A stretch of DNA of 64,000 nucleotides from Streptomyces marinisediminis. GTDB lineage: Bacteria > Actinomycetota > Actinomycetes > Streptomycetales > Streptomycetaceae. Made by a program: the position numbers and the translations under genes. Below are positions 49,455-58,235 of the stretch, piece after piece. The stretch spans positions 92,670 through 156,669 of the forward strand of contig NZ_JAPKFL010000016.1 in the NCBI RefSeq assembly GCF_026262575.1. The letters are read 5' to 3'. The stretch's first letter is position 1. Every line of letters starts with the position of its first letter. Under the pieces are notes generated by a model that worked only from the letters and a program-made list of their open reading frames with translations, was not told the origin of the DNA and ran no database searches.

Positions 49455-50136
49455 TCACCGACCAGGGCCACGGCCTGCGTGGCACGCGCCCGTCACGGCC
49501 CCCGCCCTGACGGGCACGCTCGGAACAGCGGCTCCCCGGCGAACGGTGAGCGCTTCCCGACCCGCTGGCCACGGCACGGTGCCGCGCGAAGCGGTCGATG
49601 CCGCACTCGACCCGGTGCCGAACCCACTACTCCGCCGCGTCGCATGCGGGCGGGCCACCGCCGCGCGGGCGTCCGAGTCCGCGACGGCTCGGCTCGACGT
49701 GACGGGGGCGAGGGGCGCGACGAGGAGGCCCCGCGCGTCCCCGAGTCCACCGCGCCGACCCCAACCCACGCCCGGCCGTCCGCGCCCGCTCCCTCCTCCG
49801 GGCGTCCCGGAGGACGAGATCACCCGGTCGTGCACGCGTCACGCTGCCGGTGAGCCGGTTCCCGAACAGCTCGCGCCCGTCCTGCGCGCACGTCGCGGTG
49901 ACCGTCAGGGAGGGTTCCCGGGTCCTCACGCCCCTCACGCCACACGCCCGCTCGCCGCGGACGATTGAACGGCGCCGCCGCCCTGGTGGACCCCTCCCGG
50001 CCACGGCCTGGCCGTAGGCCAGGAGGGCCGTGACCCCCGCTCCGGCCCGGTGGGGAGGCTGTGCTCGGCTCCCGGTCGTCCGTCCGAACGCAGCGGTGAC
50101 GAACGGCAGTTCGCCACTTCTGGATAGGCTGGCGGC
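49455..50136. other. Intergenic stretch, nothing supported
   Basis: About 680 bases. Several frames are open but rich in Arg, Pro and Ser, and no conserved domain or good ribosome site with start was recognised. A decayed gene is possible but cannot be named. Confidence 0.5.
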
Positions 50137-50880
50137 ATGGCGCTGCACCTCTTCGAAACGAATCTCAAAGCCCGGGATGACGCGGCACTGGGTCGGTTCT
50201 GGGCGGAGGCGCTCGGCTGGCGTGTTGCCGGCGAGGGGTCCGGTGCGACCAGCGTCAAGCCCTTGGGCCCCGCCTGGCCGGACGCCGCCGCCGTCCGCGT
50301 CGACGTCGTCGCCGTCCCGGACCCCGAGACGGTGAACTACCGCGCGCACATGGAACTCGCCACGACCTCCGCCGCCCACCACGCGGAGTTGGTCGCGCGC
50401 CTGGAGGAGCTCGGTGCGACGCCTGCCGATGTGGCCCGGGGCGACCTCCCGAGGACAGTCCTGGCCGATCCGGAGGGCAACGTGTTCTGCGTCCAGGAGC
50501 CTGGGGAAACCTACCGGGGCACCGGGCCGATCGCCGCGGTGGTCGTCGACTGCGCGAACCCGCGGGCCATGGCCCGGTTCTGGGGCGAGGCGATGGACTG
50601 GAAGCTGCACGAGGCGACCGACGATCATGCGCTGCTGCGCTCCGCCACGGGTGTCGGCCCGTGTCTGGAGTTCGTCCGCACGCCCCATCTGAAGGTCACG
50701 CGGCACCGCCTCCACCTCGACCTGGCGCCCTACCCCTTCGAGAGCGACGGTCAAGTGGCGGAGGCGGCCCGGCTTGAGGCCCTCGGCGCGACACCGGCCG
50801 ACGCGGGCCGGGGTGACTTCCCGTGGAAGATCCTGACCGACCCGGAAGGCAACGAGTTCTGCGTCCTCGGTCCGGCCTGA
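50137..50880 (+). CDS. Double VOC-domain protein
   Basis: This 247-residue protein has two tandem glyoxalase-like halves: residues about 1-125 (MALHLFETNLKARDDAALGR ... ELGATPADVARGDLPRTVLA, DPEGNVFCV) and about 130-245 (IAAVVVDCANPRAMARFWGE ... LEALGATPADAGRGDFPWKI, DPEGNEFCV). Each half ends with the DPEGNxFCV element. The VOC_glyoxalase_6 type of this architecture is common in Streptomyces; function is unknown in most and no enzyme activity can be assigned. ATG 50137 follows TTCTGGATAGGCTGGCGGC, without strong Shine-Dalgarno match, but GTATAG-like GGATAG may be a -10 near leaderless position. It stands alone. Confidence 0.9.
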   Translation: MALHLFETNLKARDDAALGRFWAEALGWRVAGEGSGATSVKPLGPAWPDAAAVRVDVVAVPDPETVNYRAHMELATTSAAHHAELVARLEELGATPADVARGDLPRTVLADPEGNVFCVQEPGETYRGTGPIAAVVVDCANPRAMARFWGEAMDWKLHEATDDHALLRSATGVGPCLEFVRTPHLKVTRHRLHLDLAPYPFESDGQVAEAARLEALGATPADAGRGDFPWKILTDPEGNEFCVLGPA

Positions 50881-51147
50881 CGCGGAGCCTCCTCGCCCGC
50901 TCCGCCGCACCCCCGCCACCGGACTGGTCCCTGACGGCGTCCCATCACAGCCCCCGCCGCCTGGGCCACGCCTCCACCGGTACCACCCAGCCCGCCGACA
51001 CATTCGCCGACGACGGGTTCCGCACCCGCCGGCGCTGCCGTGTCCGGCGTCGGCATCGAGGGCGCACTGCTTCGGTGCGCGTGGGCAGGCGGACCAGGCG
51101 GCGGTGTCGCGGACGGCGACCCCCTGTGGTGGAGGACCCGACGAGCG
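50881..51147. other. Intergenic stretch between convergent VOC and EamA genes
   Basis: About 270 bases with no supported gene. Some imperfect inverted repeats are present, none strong enough to call as a terminator. Confidence 0.4.
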
Positions 51148-52008
51148 TCACCGGCAGGTCGCCGGCGGTTCGGGTGACCGCTCGGGTTTCCGTCGGACCA
51201 CCGTCCCGGCGCTCGCCGTGCCCACGCAGGCCAGGGCGGCCCATTGCGCCATCCGCAGGTGCTCGTCGAGGACCAGCACTCCCGCGAGGCCGGCGCTCGC
51301 CGGCTCCAGGCTGACCAGCACGCCCACCGTCCTGGTCGGCAGGCGCCGCAGCGCCGCCAGTTCCAGTGAGTACGGCAGCACGGCCGAGAGCACCGCGACC
51401 ACAGCCCCGGTCAGCAGCACGTGGGGAGCGAGCAGGCGCGTGCCTGGTTCGACCACGCCCAGCGGTACCGTCAGTACCGCGGCCCAGGCCAGCGCCAGGG
51501 CCAGTGGTCCCCCGCCCGCGTCCTTGGCCCCCGCCTTCTTGCTCAGCAGCAGGTAGGCGGCCATGCAGGCCCCTGACGCCAGAGCGAGAAGCACGCCGCC
51601 GAGCGGGAAGGCGGCGCCGTGCGGAGCGTAGAAGAGCCACACGCCTCCGCCGGCCAGGACGGCGCATCCCGCGTCGCGGGGGCGGCGCGAGGTGAGCAGC
51701 GCAAGGGTGATCGGCCCGAGGAGCTGGAGTGCGCTGGCCAGTCCCAACGGCAGGAGGGTCAACGCGGGGTAGATCAGGTTCATCCCCGCGATGGCGGTAC
51801 CGAAGCCGAGTATCGGTCCCGCGTCCGTGCGGCTGCGGGGCAGTGCAGGCCGGTACAGGAGGAGCAGGAGAACCGCGGCCAGGCCGAGGCGCAGGGCCAA
51901 CACTCCCGACGCGCCGACCACGCCGGCGAGTTGTTTGCCGATGGCCTGCCCGAACTGGATGCTCAGCACGCTCCCCAGCATCAGCGCGGGCGCTGGAAGC
52001 TTCGTCAT
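51148..52008 (-). CDS. EamA/RhtA-type inner-membrane exporter
   Basis: This 286-residue protein has ten hydrophobic segments in two EamA repeats: LMLGSVLSIQFGQAIGKQLA, LALRLGLAAVLLLLLYRPAL, MNLIYPALTLLPLGLASALQ, LGGVLLALASGACMAAYLLL, VAVLSAVLPYSLELAALRRL and a final EHLRMAQWAALACVG. It resembles RhtA, the threonine/homoserine exporter, and other drug-metabolite exporters. The second half has the typical SLEPASAGLAGVLVLDEHL. ATG 52008 was chosen for alignment with the first membrane segment, although its ribosome site GGAG is close. The gene is divergent from the LysR regulator, with a palindrome between, so LysR control is likely. Confidence 0.9.
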   Translation of the reverse strand: MTKLPAPALMLGSVLSIQFGQAIGKQLAGVVGASGVLALRLGLAAVLLLLLYRPALPRSRTDAGPILGFGTAIAGMNLIYPALTLLPLGLASALQLLGPITLALLTSRRPRDAGCAVLAGGGVWLFYAPHGAAFPLGGVLLALASGACMAAYLLLSKKAGAKDAGGGPLALALAWAAVLTVPLGVVEPGTRLLAPHVLLTGAVVAVLSAVLPYSLELAALRRLPTRTVGVLVSLEPASAGLAGVLVLDEHLRMAQWAALACVGTASAGTVVRRKPERSPEPPATCR

Positions 52009-52043
52009 GACTCCAGGCTTGACGCCGGAAGCATCCACGTCCA

Positions 52044-52057
52044 GCAAAACATTTTGC
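52044..52057. promoter_or_regulatory. GCAAAA-CA-TTTTGC palindrome between EamA and LysR genes
   Basis: A perfect palindrome with 6-base arms and a 2-base centre (GCAAAACATTTTGC), in the 73-base divergent region. It is AT-rich against the background and well placed for LysR binding (25 bases before ATG 52082). Confidence 0.6.
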
Positions 52058-52081
52058 CGCTGACCGTTTAGGCTGGACTAC

Positions 52082-52993
52082 ATGATCGACCACCGGCTGC
52101 ACGTCCTGCGGACACTCGCCGAGCACGGAACGGTGACCGCGACCGCCGCCGCGCTGCACCTGACCCCTTCGGCCGTCTCCCAGCAGTTGCGTCTGCTGGC
52201 CCGTGACCTGGAGGTGGAACTGCTGCGGCCCGAGGGGCGGCGAGTGCGGTTGACACCGGCCGCGCACATCGTGCTCCGGCACGCTGACGCGCTGCGGCTG
52301 CGGTGGGAGGAGGCGCAGGCGGAACTCGCTCAGCAGAGCACGGTCCTTGGGGGCACGCTGCGGCTGTGCGGGGTCTCCTCCGCGCTGGCGACGCTCGCGG
52401 CCCCGGCCGTCGCCGGGCTGCGGAAGGCGTACCCGCTGGTAGAGCCACTGGTCACCGAGGAGGAGAGCACCGAGTGTTACCGGTTGTTGCTCGCTGAGGA
52501 GGCGGATATCGCTCTGGTGCTGCCCGGCCCGGACGCGCCGCCCGTCACCGACCCCCGCTTCGAGCAGACACCGCTGACGACCGACCGTCAGGACCTGCTG
52601 GTCGCCGAAGGCCACCGGCTCGCCCGGCCCGAGGGAGTGCACCTCCTGGAAGCGGCCGACCAAGCGTGGATCGTGAAGAAGCACAACAACGACACCTTCC
52701 CCCTGGTGGCAGCGGCGTGTGCGGCCGCCGGCTTCACCCCCCGCATCACCCACCAGGTCAAGGAGTGGTACGCGGTGTCCTCGCTCGTCGCGGAAGGGCT
52801 CGGGGTTTGCCTCATACCCAGGATCGTGCCGCTGCCCCAGCACCCGGTGACGCGGGTCCCGCTGCTGGGCGGATCGGCTCCCGCACGCCAGTTGCTGACC
52901 GCCGTGCGGCGCGGCAGCGCGGGGCACCCTCTCGTCAAGGCGGGCCTGGAGGCGCTGCGCTCCACGGTTTCGCCGCACGCTGTGGGCGGCTGA
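52082..52993 (+). CDS. LysR-family transcriptional regulator
   Basis: This 303-residue protein has an N-terminal HTH (MIDHRLHVLRTLAEHGTVTA, TAAALHLTPSAVSQQLRLLA, LEVELLRPEGRRVRLTPAA) and a LysR substrate-binding domain from about residue 90 (GGTLRLCGVSSALATLAAPA, LVEPLVTEEESTECYRLLLA). The C-terminal part has SLVAEGLGVCLIPRIV, the typical end. It is divergent from the EamA exporter gene and likely activates it in response to an exported metabolite such as an amino acid. The start is ATG 52082, 25 bases after the palindrome. Ribosome site is weak (AGGCTGG), so leader length is short. Confidence 0.92.
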   Translation: MIDHRLHVLRTLAEHGTVTATAAALHLTPSAVSQQLRLLARDLEVELLRPEGRRVRLTPAAHIVLRHADALRLRWEEAQAELAQQSTVLGGTLRLCGVSSALATLAAPAVAGLRKAYPLVEPLVTEEESTECYRLLLAEEADIALVLPGPDAPPVTDPRFEQTPLTTDRQDLLVAEGHRLARPEGVHLLEAADQAWIVKKHNNDTFPLVAAACAAAGFTPRITHQVKEWYAVSSLVAEGLGVCLIPRIVPLPQHPVTRVPLLGGSAPARQLLTAVRRGSAGHPLVKAGLEALRSTVSPHAVGG

Positions 52994-53043
52994 CAGTCCG
53001 TCGCCGCCCCCTCCTCCACAGGGAGCCCGTACCGCCCCGCTCG

Positions 53044-53079
53044 CCGCAGGACTGTGCCGCTACCAGCACAGTCCTGCGG
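53044..53079 (+). terminator. Terminator after the LysR gene
   Basis: Arms 53044-53057 (CCGCAGGACTGTGC) and 53066-53079 pair over 14 bp with an 8-base loop. It lies 50 bases after the LysR stop codon. Confidence 0.75.
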
Positions 53080-53310
53080 GCTGCGAGCGCGGGGCTCCGG
53101 CCGCCTTCGGCGCGAGGTCTGGCGTTGCTGATCTTCGGTCGGGGGTCCCGCTCAGGCGAGCCGCCGTGAACTGGCCGACGCCGGGTGGGCTTTCGTGCAG
53201 CCGCTCCTGCCGCGGTCCGGGCGGGGGCCGCAGACGGCTGGACGACCGGACGGTCCGCACCGGGCTCGCGTGGAGGTTCCGTACCGTCGTGGGCGCCCTC
53301 CCCACCGCCG

Positions 53311-53841
53311 TCAGGCGTGCTGGGCGCCCATGAGCCGGGTGAAGGACTGCGGGTCCGTGTCGAAACCACGGACGGCGCGGCGCCGGGTCCATGTGCCGCC
53401 GGAGTCGCGGACGAACTCCACCAGCGTCGCGGCGGTCGCGTCGGGGACGTCCCCGAAGTCGTGCGTCTGCAGTTCGCTGTAGCCCTCGCGGACGGCGAAC
53501 TCGGTGTGGGTGACGTCGGCGAACGTCACGTGCCCGCCCCCCTGTTGTATGACGACACCCACGACCACGCGCCCGTAGGCGGACGAAAGGCGATCGAGCT
53601 CCAGCGTCATCGATTCGTCGGTCCCGAAACCCAGGCCGTTCCGGCTGTCCCTGTCGAGCGTGATGGTGCCGTCCGGGGACCGGCTGTCGAAGTGCGCCAG
53701 GTAGGCGGGTGTCCCGTAGAGGTCCTCCGTCCCGTAGACGGCGGCGATGATGTCGAGGTCGTGCTCGGGGGCGTCGGCGGCGCTCGGGTCCCACTTGAGC
53801 GTCACCTCGACCTTGCCGAGCCCCTTGTTGAGATTGCTCAC
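53311..53841 (-). CDS. TerD-family calcium-binding stress protein
   Basis: This 176-residue protein matches TerD: NLNKGLGKVEVTLKWDPSAA, APEHDLDIIAAVYGTEDL, HFDSRSPDGTITLDRDSRNG, LGFGTDESMTLELDRLSSA and GHVTFADVTHTEFAVREGY. The acidic DxD clusters bind two calcium ions in this family. TerD proteins are linked to tellurite resistance, phage resistance and differentiation in Streptomyces. It lacks the usual first part of the motif (GVSLSKGGN), having NLNKGLG instead, so it belongs to a divergent subgroup. GTG 53841 follows AAGGGGTATGCG. It stands alone, with no other ter genes nearby. Confidence 0.9.
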   Translation of the reverse strand: MSNLNKGLGKVEVTLKWDPSAADAPEHDLDIIAAVYGTEDLYGTPAYLAHFDSRSPDGTITLDRDSRNGLGFGTDESMTLELDRLSSAYGRVVVGVVIQQGGGHVTFADVTHTEFAVREGYSELQTHDFGDVPDATAATLVEFVRDSGGTWTRRRAVRGFDTDPQSFTRLMGAQHA

Positions 53842-54663
53842 CGCATACCCCTTCTCGTACGGTCCAGGTCCAACTGCCCCAGGCCACCGGCCCCGTGTTC
53901 ATGATGTCACGTGGCGTCAACACGGAACACGGGATACGGAACGCGGTATGTGGAGCGGTGGCCGCCGCCGTACGACCCGTCCCGGAATGCCTCTGCCGAG
54001 TCGCCGGCCCTGGCGCGTGAGCCGCGGTCCTCGCCGACGGTCCGGAGAAAGGCAACGGCGAGCCTCGCCCCGGTGCGAAGGCGAAGCGGATCGACACGGC
54101 CGACACCCCGAGGGCACTCGCCGGGAGCGCTCGGAGCTGACCGACGCCGCGCACCGGCCCAGCAGGACGCCCCTGGCCGACCGAGAGGCCCCACCCGGGT
54201 CCGGGTCGCCGCTCACCTGGCCCCAGGCGGGGGAGGAGCACCGCACGGGGCCGACCGTCCGGCAGGCTGCGTCTCCCGGGCCCTGCACACCGCCCGGCGT
54301 GCCCGGCCCCCGAGCGCTCCGAGCGCGCGGCGGCCCCGCCAGGCCCGGGGCGACCCGATGTACCACACATGTCCGGCCGGCGGACGCCGGGCGGATCGCC
54401 GGCGAGCGGCTCGCAGCGAGACCGAGGCGGAACGCCGCGCCGTGCGCCGGCCTCGGAGTCGGCCTCACCGTCGGGATGACGGTGCCCTGAGGCACCGGGG
54501 AAGCACCGAGTCGCCGCTCGCCCGCCGGTTCCGCGCGTCCGTCCCGCGCCCCGGTGACCGGTCCGGCACCGCGGATCTGTACGACGTAGGTAGTTCTGCG
54601 GATAGCGCGGCGTACGGCGCTGGGGGAACGTTGCGCCGACCGGAGCCAGGACGGGAGTCACAG
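53842..54663. other. Long intergenic region, nothing supported as a gene
   Basis: About 820 bases with codon use unlike a gene. Short repeated elements occur near 53931-53952 (ACACGGAAC, ATACGGAAC), possibly promoter-related. Long frames on both strands are Arg/Pro/Ser-rich and show no family features, so none is called. Confidence 0.5.
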
Positions 54664-55851
54664 GTGGAGATCGCACTGCAGAACGAGATCCTCGACAGGA
54701 TGGCGCGTCCCGACGCACTGGAGGTCGCGGCGGAGGCGACGGCCAGGATCCGCCAGGAGATCCCGGCGTTGCGGCGGGTCCGATCCCTGGACGGCCTCGT
54801 CGAGCGACTGGTCAGGCATCTCCTGGACGCGCTGGTCGATCCCGAGTGCACGGGCGACGACGTTCTCGCGCTGGCACGCGACACCGGGGCGCGGACGGCG
54901 GCCCGGGGACAGCACTCGGGCGAGCTGCTCGCGGCCGTACGGCTGGTCGCGGGAACCATCGTCGTCCGGCTGACGGAATACCTCGACCAGCAGGACGTGT
55001 GCGTCGGAGCCGGCACGGTGGGCAAGATCGCACAGGCGGTGTACGCCGCGGCGGATCGCGTGGCCGAGGCCGCTGTCACCGGTTACGTCCGTTCCAGGTC
55101 GTACGCGTCCGACGGGCCCGAGGGGCGCCGGCGGAGGTTGCTCAGCCTGCTGCTGAGCGACAGCCCACGGCGGTCGGAGCTGGAGGTGGCGGCCCGGAGC
55201 GCGGGCTGGCAGCTCCCCCGCAGGGTCGCGGTGGTCGCGCTGCGGCATGGCGCCCCGGTCGAGGGACGGCTGAGGTTCCCGCCGGAGGCCCTGCTCGGGC
55301 TGCAGATGGAGAGGCGCTGCCTGGTCATACCGGAGCCGGACGCCCCCGGGCGGCGTCACCGGTACGAGACGGCGCTGCGCGGGCGGCCCGCGGTGATCGG
55401 CCCCACCGTGGAGGTGACGGACGCGGCGACCTCGCGGCGCTGGGCGACCCGGACGCTGGAGCTGCTGCACGGCGACCGCGCCGTCGCCGACGGTGACTGG
55501 CCGGTACGCGCCGTCGACATGCTCCCCCGGCTGATGACGTCGTGGAGCGCCGACCTGGTGGACCTGGCGGCGGACGAGCGGCTCGCCCCGCTTGTGGCCA
55601 CCCGACCCTCTCTCCGGGAGGAGCTGGAGGCGACTTTGCTGGCACTCTAGGAGTGCCACTTCAAGGCGGACCGGGCGGCCGCACGCCTGCATGTCCATCC
55701 GCAGACCGTGCGCTACCGGCTGCGGAAGCTCGAAGGTCTCTTCGGCCCCGGGCTGTACGAACCGGGGAACCAGCTCGAACTGCACCTTCTCCTGTACGCC
55801 CGGTGTTCGCGCCGCCGTGCCCGGCGGCGCGACCGTTTTGAAGCCCGTTGA
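54664..55851 (+). pseudogene. PucR-type helix-turn-helix regulator split by an in-frame TAG before the HTH
   Basis: The frame runs from GTG 54664 (after GGGAG) for 328 residues: an N-terminal sensory region (LEVAAEATARIRQEIPALRR, ECTGDDVLALARDTG) and a GGDEF-like middle portion (RRRLLSLLLSDSPRRSELEV). A TAG at 55648-55650 then interrupts it in frame. The same frame continues ECHFKADRAAARLHVHPQTV and RYRLRKLEGLFG, which is the conserved PucR C-terminal HTH_30, to TGA 55849-55851. So one nonsense codon separates the DNA-binding domain. No good start allows the HTH to be made alone. The next gene may begin at ATG 55875 or at TTG 55848, which overlaps this stop. The regulator is probably inactive, unless the base is a sequencing error. 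Confidence 0.85.
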
Positions 55852-55874
55852 CCGGACGGCTACGCTCGGCCGAA

Positions 55875-58142
55875 ATGAACCTGCCGCGCGACGCCACGCC
55901 CTACATCGGCAGACGGCGCGAGTCGGCCGAGGTCCGTGCCGCGTTGCGTCCGGGACGGCTCGTGACGCTCACCGGTCCCGGCGGCGTGGGCAAGACCCGT
56001 CTCGCCCGGGCGGTGGCGGCGCAGACGGCCCGGGAGTTCAGCGGCGGCGCCGATTTCGTCGATCTCACCGAGCTCCGCGACGGCACGCTGCTGCCCGACC
56101 TGGTCGCCACTCGTCTGGGGCTGCGCAATCAGTCCGGCCGGGCCGCCCTCGGGCTCGTGGTGAGCCATCTGCGCGAACAGGCACGCCTGCTGGTGCTGGA
56201 CAACTGCGAGCATGTGGTGACCGCGGTGGCGCCCTTCGTCGCCGCGGTCCTGGCCGAATGCCCCCGGGTGGTCGTGCTGGGCACCAGCAGGCAGTCTCTC
56301 GGGGTGGTGGGGGAGCGCGTCCTGCGGGTCGATCCGCTCGCCGTGCCCGGCGAGGGCGCGGCGGCTTCCCCGCCCGAACTGGTCCGGTACGACGCGGTGG
56401 CCCTCTTCGCGGAACGTGCCTCGGCCGTGGTGCCGGACTTCCGCCTCACCACGGACAACAGCCTCGCGGTGGTACGGATCTGCCGACGGTTGGAGGGCCT
56501 GCCGCTGGCCATCGAACTCGCCGCGGCCCGGCTCCGGTCCCTGTCGCCCCAGCAGATCGCCGACCGGCTCCGGCGGCGGCTGCCGCTGCTCACCTCCGGC
56601 CCGCGCACGGCTCCGGAGCGCCAGAGGACGCTGCGCGCCACGATCGACTGGAGCTATTCCCTGTGCTCGCCGGCCGAGCGGGCCGTCTGGCGGCGGGCGT
56701 CCGTCTTCGCGGGAACGTTCGACCTCGCCGCCGTCGAGCATGTGTGCACGGGCCTGGACGCCGGGGGCGAGGACGTCCTCGACGCCGTGGAGGGCCTGCT
56801 GGACAAGTGCGTGCTGCTCCGCGAGGAGCACGAGGGCGTCGTCCGCTACCGCATGCTGGAAACCCTCCGCGAGCGGGGCCAGGAGCTCCAGGAGGAGGCC
56901 GGTGAGAAGGTACGCGTCTCCCGCAGGCACCGGGACTGGATCGACGAGCTGACCGCGCTGGCCGACGCGGAGCTGATGAGCGCGGAGCAGTCCGCGTGGT
57001 TCGGCCGGCTGCGGCTGGAGCACGCGAACCTGCGGGCCGCCCTGGAGTGGTCTCTGTCCGAGGCCGGCGAGGCCGGTGCGGTGCTGAGGATCGCCGCCAG
57101 GCTCGACGAGTACTGGTGGTTCTTCGGCCACAGCCGGGAGTGCCGCCAGTGGCTCGACCGGGCGCTCGACATGACCGCGCCCGACCACCCCGACCGGCTG
57201 TGGGCCATGGCGGTGTGCGCGCTGCACACCGTCTGGAGCCTGGACCTGGACGGTGCGGCCGCGCGGCTGGACCGGGTGGAAGCGCTGGCGGCGGCCCGTG
57301 GCGACGAGCTGGTCACGGCCTTCCTCACCTATGTACGCGCGCTCGCCGCGCAGATCGGGGTCGACCCGCGGGCCGCCGAGCTGGCGGCCGAGGCCGCCGA
57401 GGCGTTCCGCGCCCAGGGCGAGGTCCGGCGGGAGATGCACCCGCTGTGGATCTTCGGGGTGACCTCCGGTTACCGCCGGGGCGACCTGGTCGAAGGCAGG
57501 CGCGCGCTGCACCGGATGGCCGCGCTCTGCGAGGCCCGGGGGGAGACGCACTACCTCGTCATGGCCCAGTTCGGGCTGGCCTATCTGGAGGTGGAGCGCG
57601 GTGACGTCGGTGCGGCCGAGGACCTCGCCCGCAAGGCCCTGCACCACCAGATGAGGATCGGCGCTGGCCCCGGTGCCGCCTATCTGCTGGAAGGCTTCGC
57701 GTGGATCGCCGACCGGAAGGGCGAGTACCAGAGGTCGGCCACCCTCTTCGGCGCGGCGGCGACGCTGTGGCGGGCCTGCGGGTCCGATCCGCAGGTCGCG
57801 GTCTCCGGCCCGCATCGCGCCCACCGGACCAGCACGCTGGCCGCGCTGGGGGAGCACGCCTTCGCCCAGGCCTTCGCGGCCGGCCGGAGGATGACGGAGG
57901 CGAGCGCGGTACGGTACGCGCTGGGCGGGGCGACGGGCGAGGACCCGGGCCGGCCCGAGGTGCTGACCGCACGGCAGTGGCAGATCGCCGACCTGGTCGC
58001 CCGTGGCATGTCCAACCGGGACATCGCGGCGACGCTGGTGATCTCGCAGCGCACCGTGGACAGTCACGTACAGAACATCCTCGACCGGCTCGGCGCCCGC
58101 AAACGGGCCCAGATCGCCGTCTGGTTCGCCACGCACGGGTGA
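55875..58142 (+). CDS. LuxR-family ATPase regulator (AfsR/LAL-like, NB-ARC type)
   Basis: This 755-residue protein has a P-loop ATPase at the start: TLTGPGGVGKTRLARAV (Walker A), LLVLDNCEHVVTAV (Walker B) and CPRVVVLGTSRQSLGVVGER. Then come the winged-helix part (LRRRLPLLTSGPRTAPERQR, TIDWSYSLCS) and helical repeats (about 450-680) of TPR type, and a C-terminal LuxR HTH (LTARQWQIADLVARGMSNRD, TLVISQRTVDSHVQNILDRL). Such regulators act as signal-dependent activators. ATG 55875 lacks a strong ribosome site; TTG 55848 is the alternative. It converges with the cutinase operon and is a candidate activator of it, an inference from position. A hairpin follows at 58175-58214. Confidence 0.9.
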   Translation: MNLPRDATPYIGRRRESAEVRAALRPGRLVTLTGPGGVGKTRLARAVAAQTAREFSGGADFVDLTELRDGTLLPDLVATRLGLRNQSGRAALGLVVSHLREQARLLVLDNCEHVVTAVAPFVAAVLAECPRVVVLGTSRQSLGVVGERVLRVDPLAVPGEGAAASPPELVRYDAVALFAERASAVVPDFRLTTDNSLAVVRICRRLEGLPLAIELAAARLRSLSPQQIADRLRRRLPLLTSGPRTAPERQRTLRATIDWSYSLCSPAERAVWRRASVFAGTFDLAAVEHVCTGLDAGGEDVLDAVEGLLDKCVLLREEHEGVVRYRMLETLRERGQELQEEAGEKVRVSRRHRDWIDELTALADAELMSAEQSAWFGRLRLEHANLRAALEWSLSEAGEAGAVLRIAARLDEYWWFFGHSRECRQWLDRALDMTAPDHPDRLWAMAVCALHTVWSLDLDGAAARLDRVEALAAARGDELVTAFLTYVRALAAQIGVDPRAAELAAEAAEAFRAQGEVRREMHPLWIFGVTSGYRRGDLVEGRRALHRMAALCEARGETHYLVMAQFGLAYLEVERGDVGAAEDLARKALHHQMRIGAGPGAAYLLEGFAWIADRKGEYQRSATLFGAAATLWRACGSDPQVAVSGPHRAHRTSTLAALGEHAFAQAFAAGRRMTEASAVRYALGGATGEDPGRPEVLTARQWQIADLVARGMSNRDIAATLVISQRTVDSHVQNILDRLGARKRAQIAVWFATHG

Positions 58143-58174
58143 CTCCCACTCCCGGCGTGGCTGGCGGCCAGAGT

Positions 58175-58214
58175 CCCGGCCGGGGAGCGCGCCGCACCGC
58201 GCTCCCCGGCCGGG
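58175..58214. terminator. Bidirectional hairpin between LuxR regulator and cutinase genes
   Basis: Arms 58175-58191 (CCCGGCCGGGGAGCGCG) and 58198-58214 pair over 17 bp with a 6-base loop. The genes converge here. Confidence 0.85.
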
Positions 58215-58235
58215 AGCGCCGGGGGAGGGGACGGC

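Noticed and set aside
49455..50136. Open frame continuing after the DUF1203 gene
   Set aside because: The sequence is Pro/Arg-rich with mixed codon use and no recognisable family; no ribosome site and start together.
53911..54494. Open frames in the long gap before the PucR gene
   Set aside because: Arg/Pro/Ser-rich translations on both strands, no conserved domain or convincing start.
18298..55650. Amber suppression or pyrrolysine coding as explanation of the two in-frame TAG codons
   Set aside because: TAG ends ordinary genes here (1753, 29355, minus strand at 30416) and no suppressor tRNA was seen; mutation or sequencing error is simpler.
55860..58136. Long open frame on the minus strand across the LuxR-type regulator
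   Set aside because: Antisense to a P-loop and LuxR HTH protein; no conserved features in the product.
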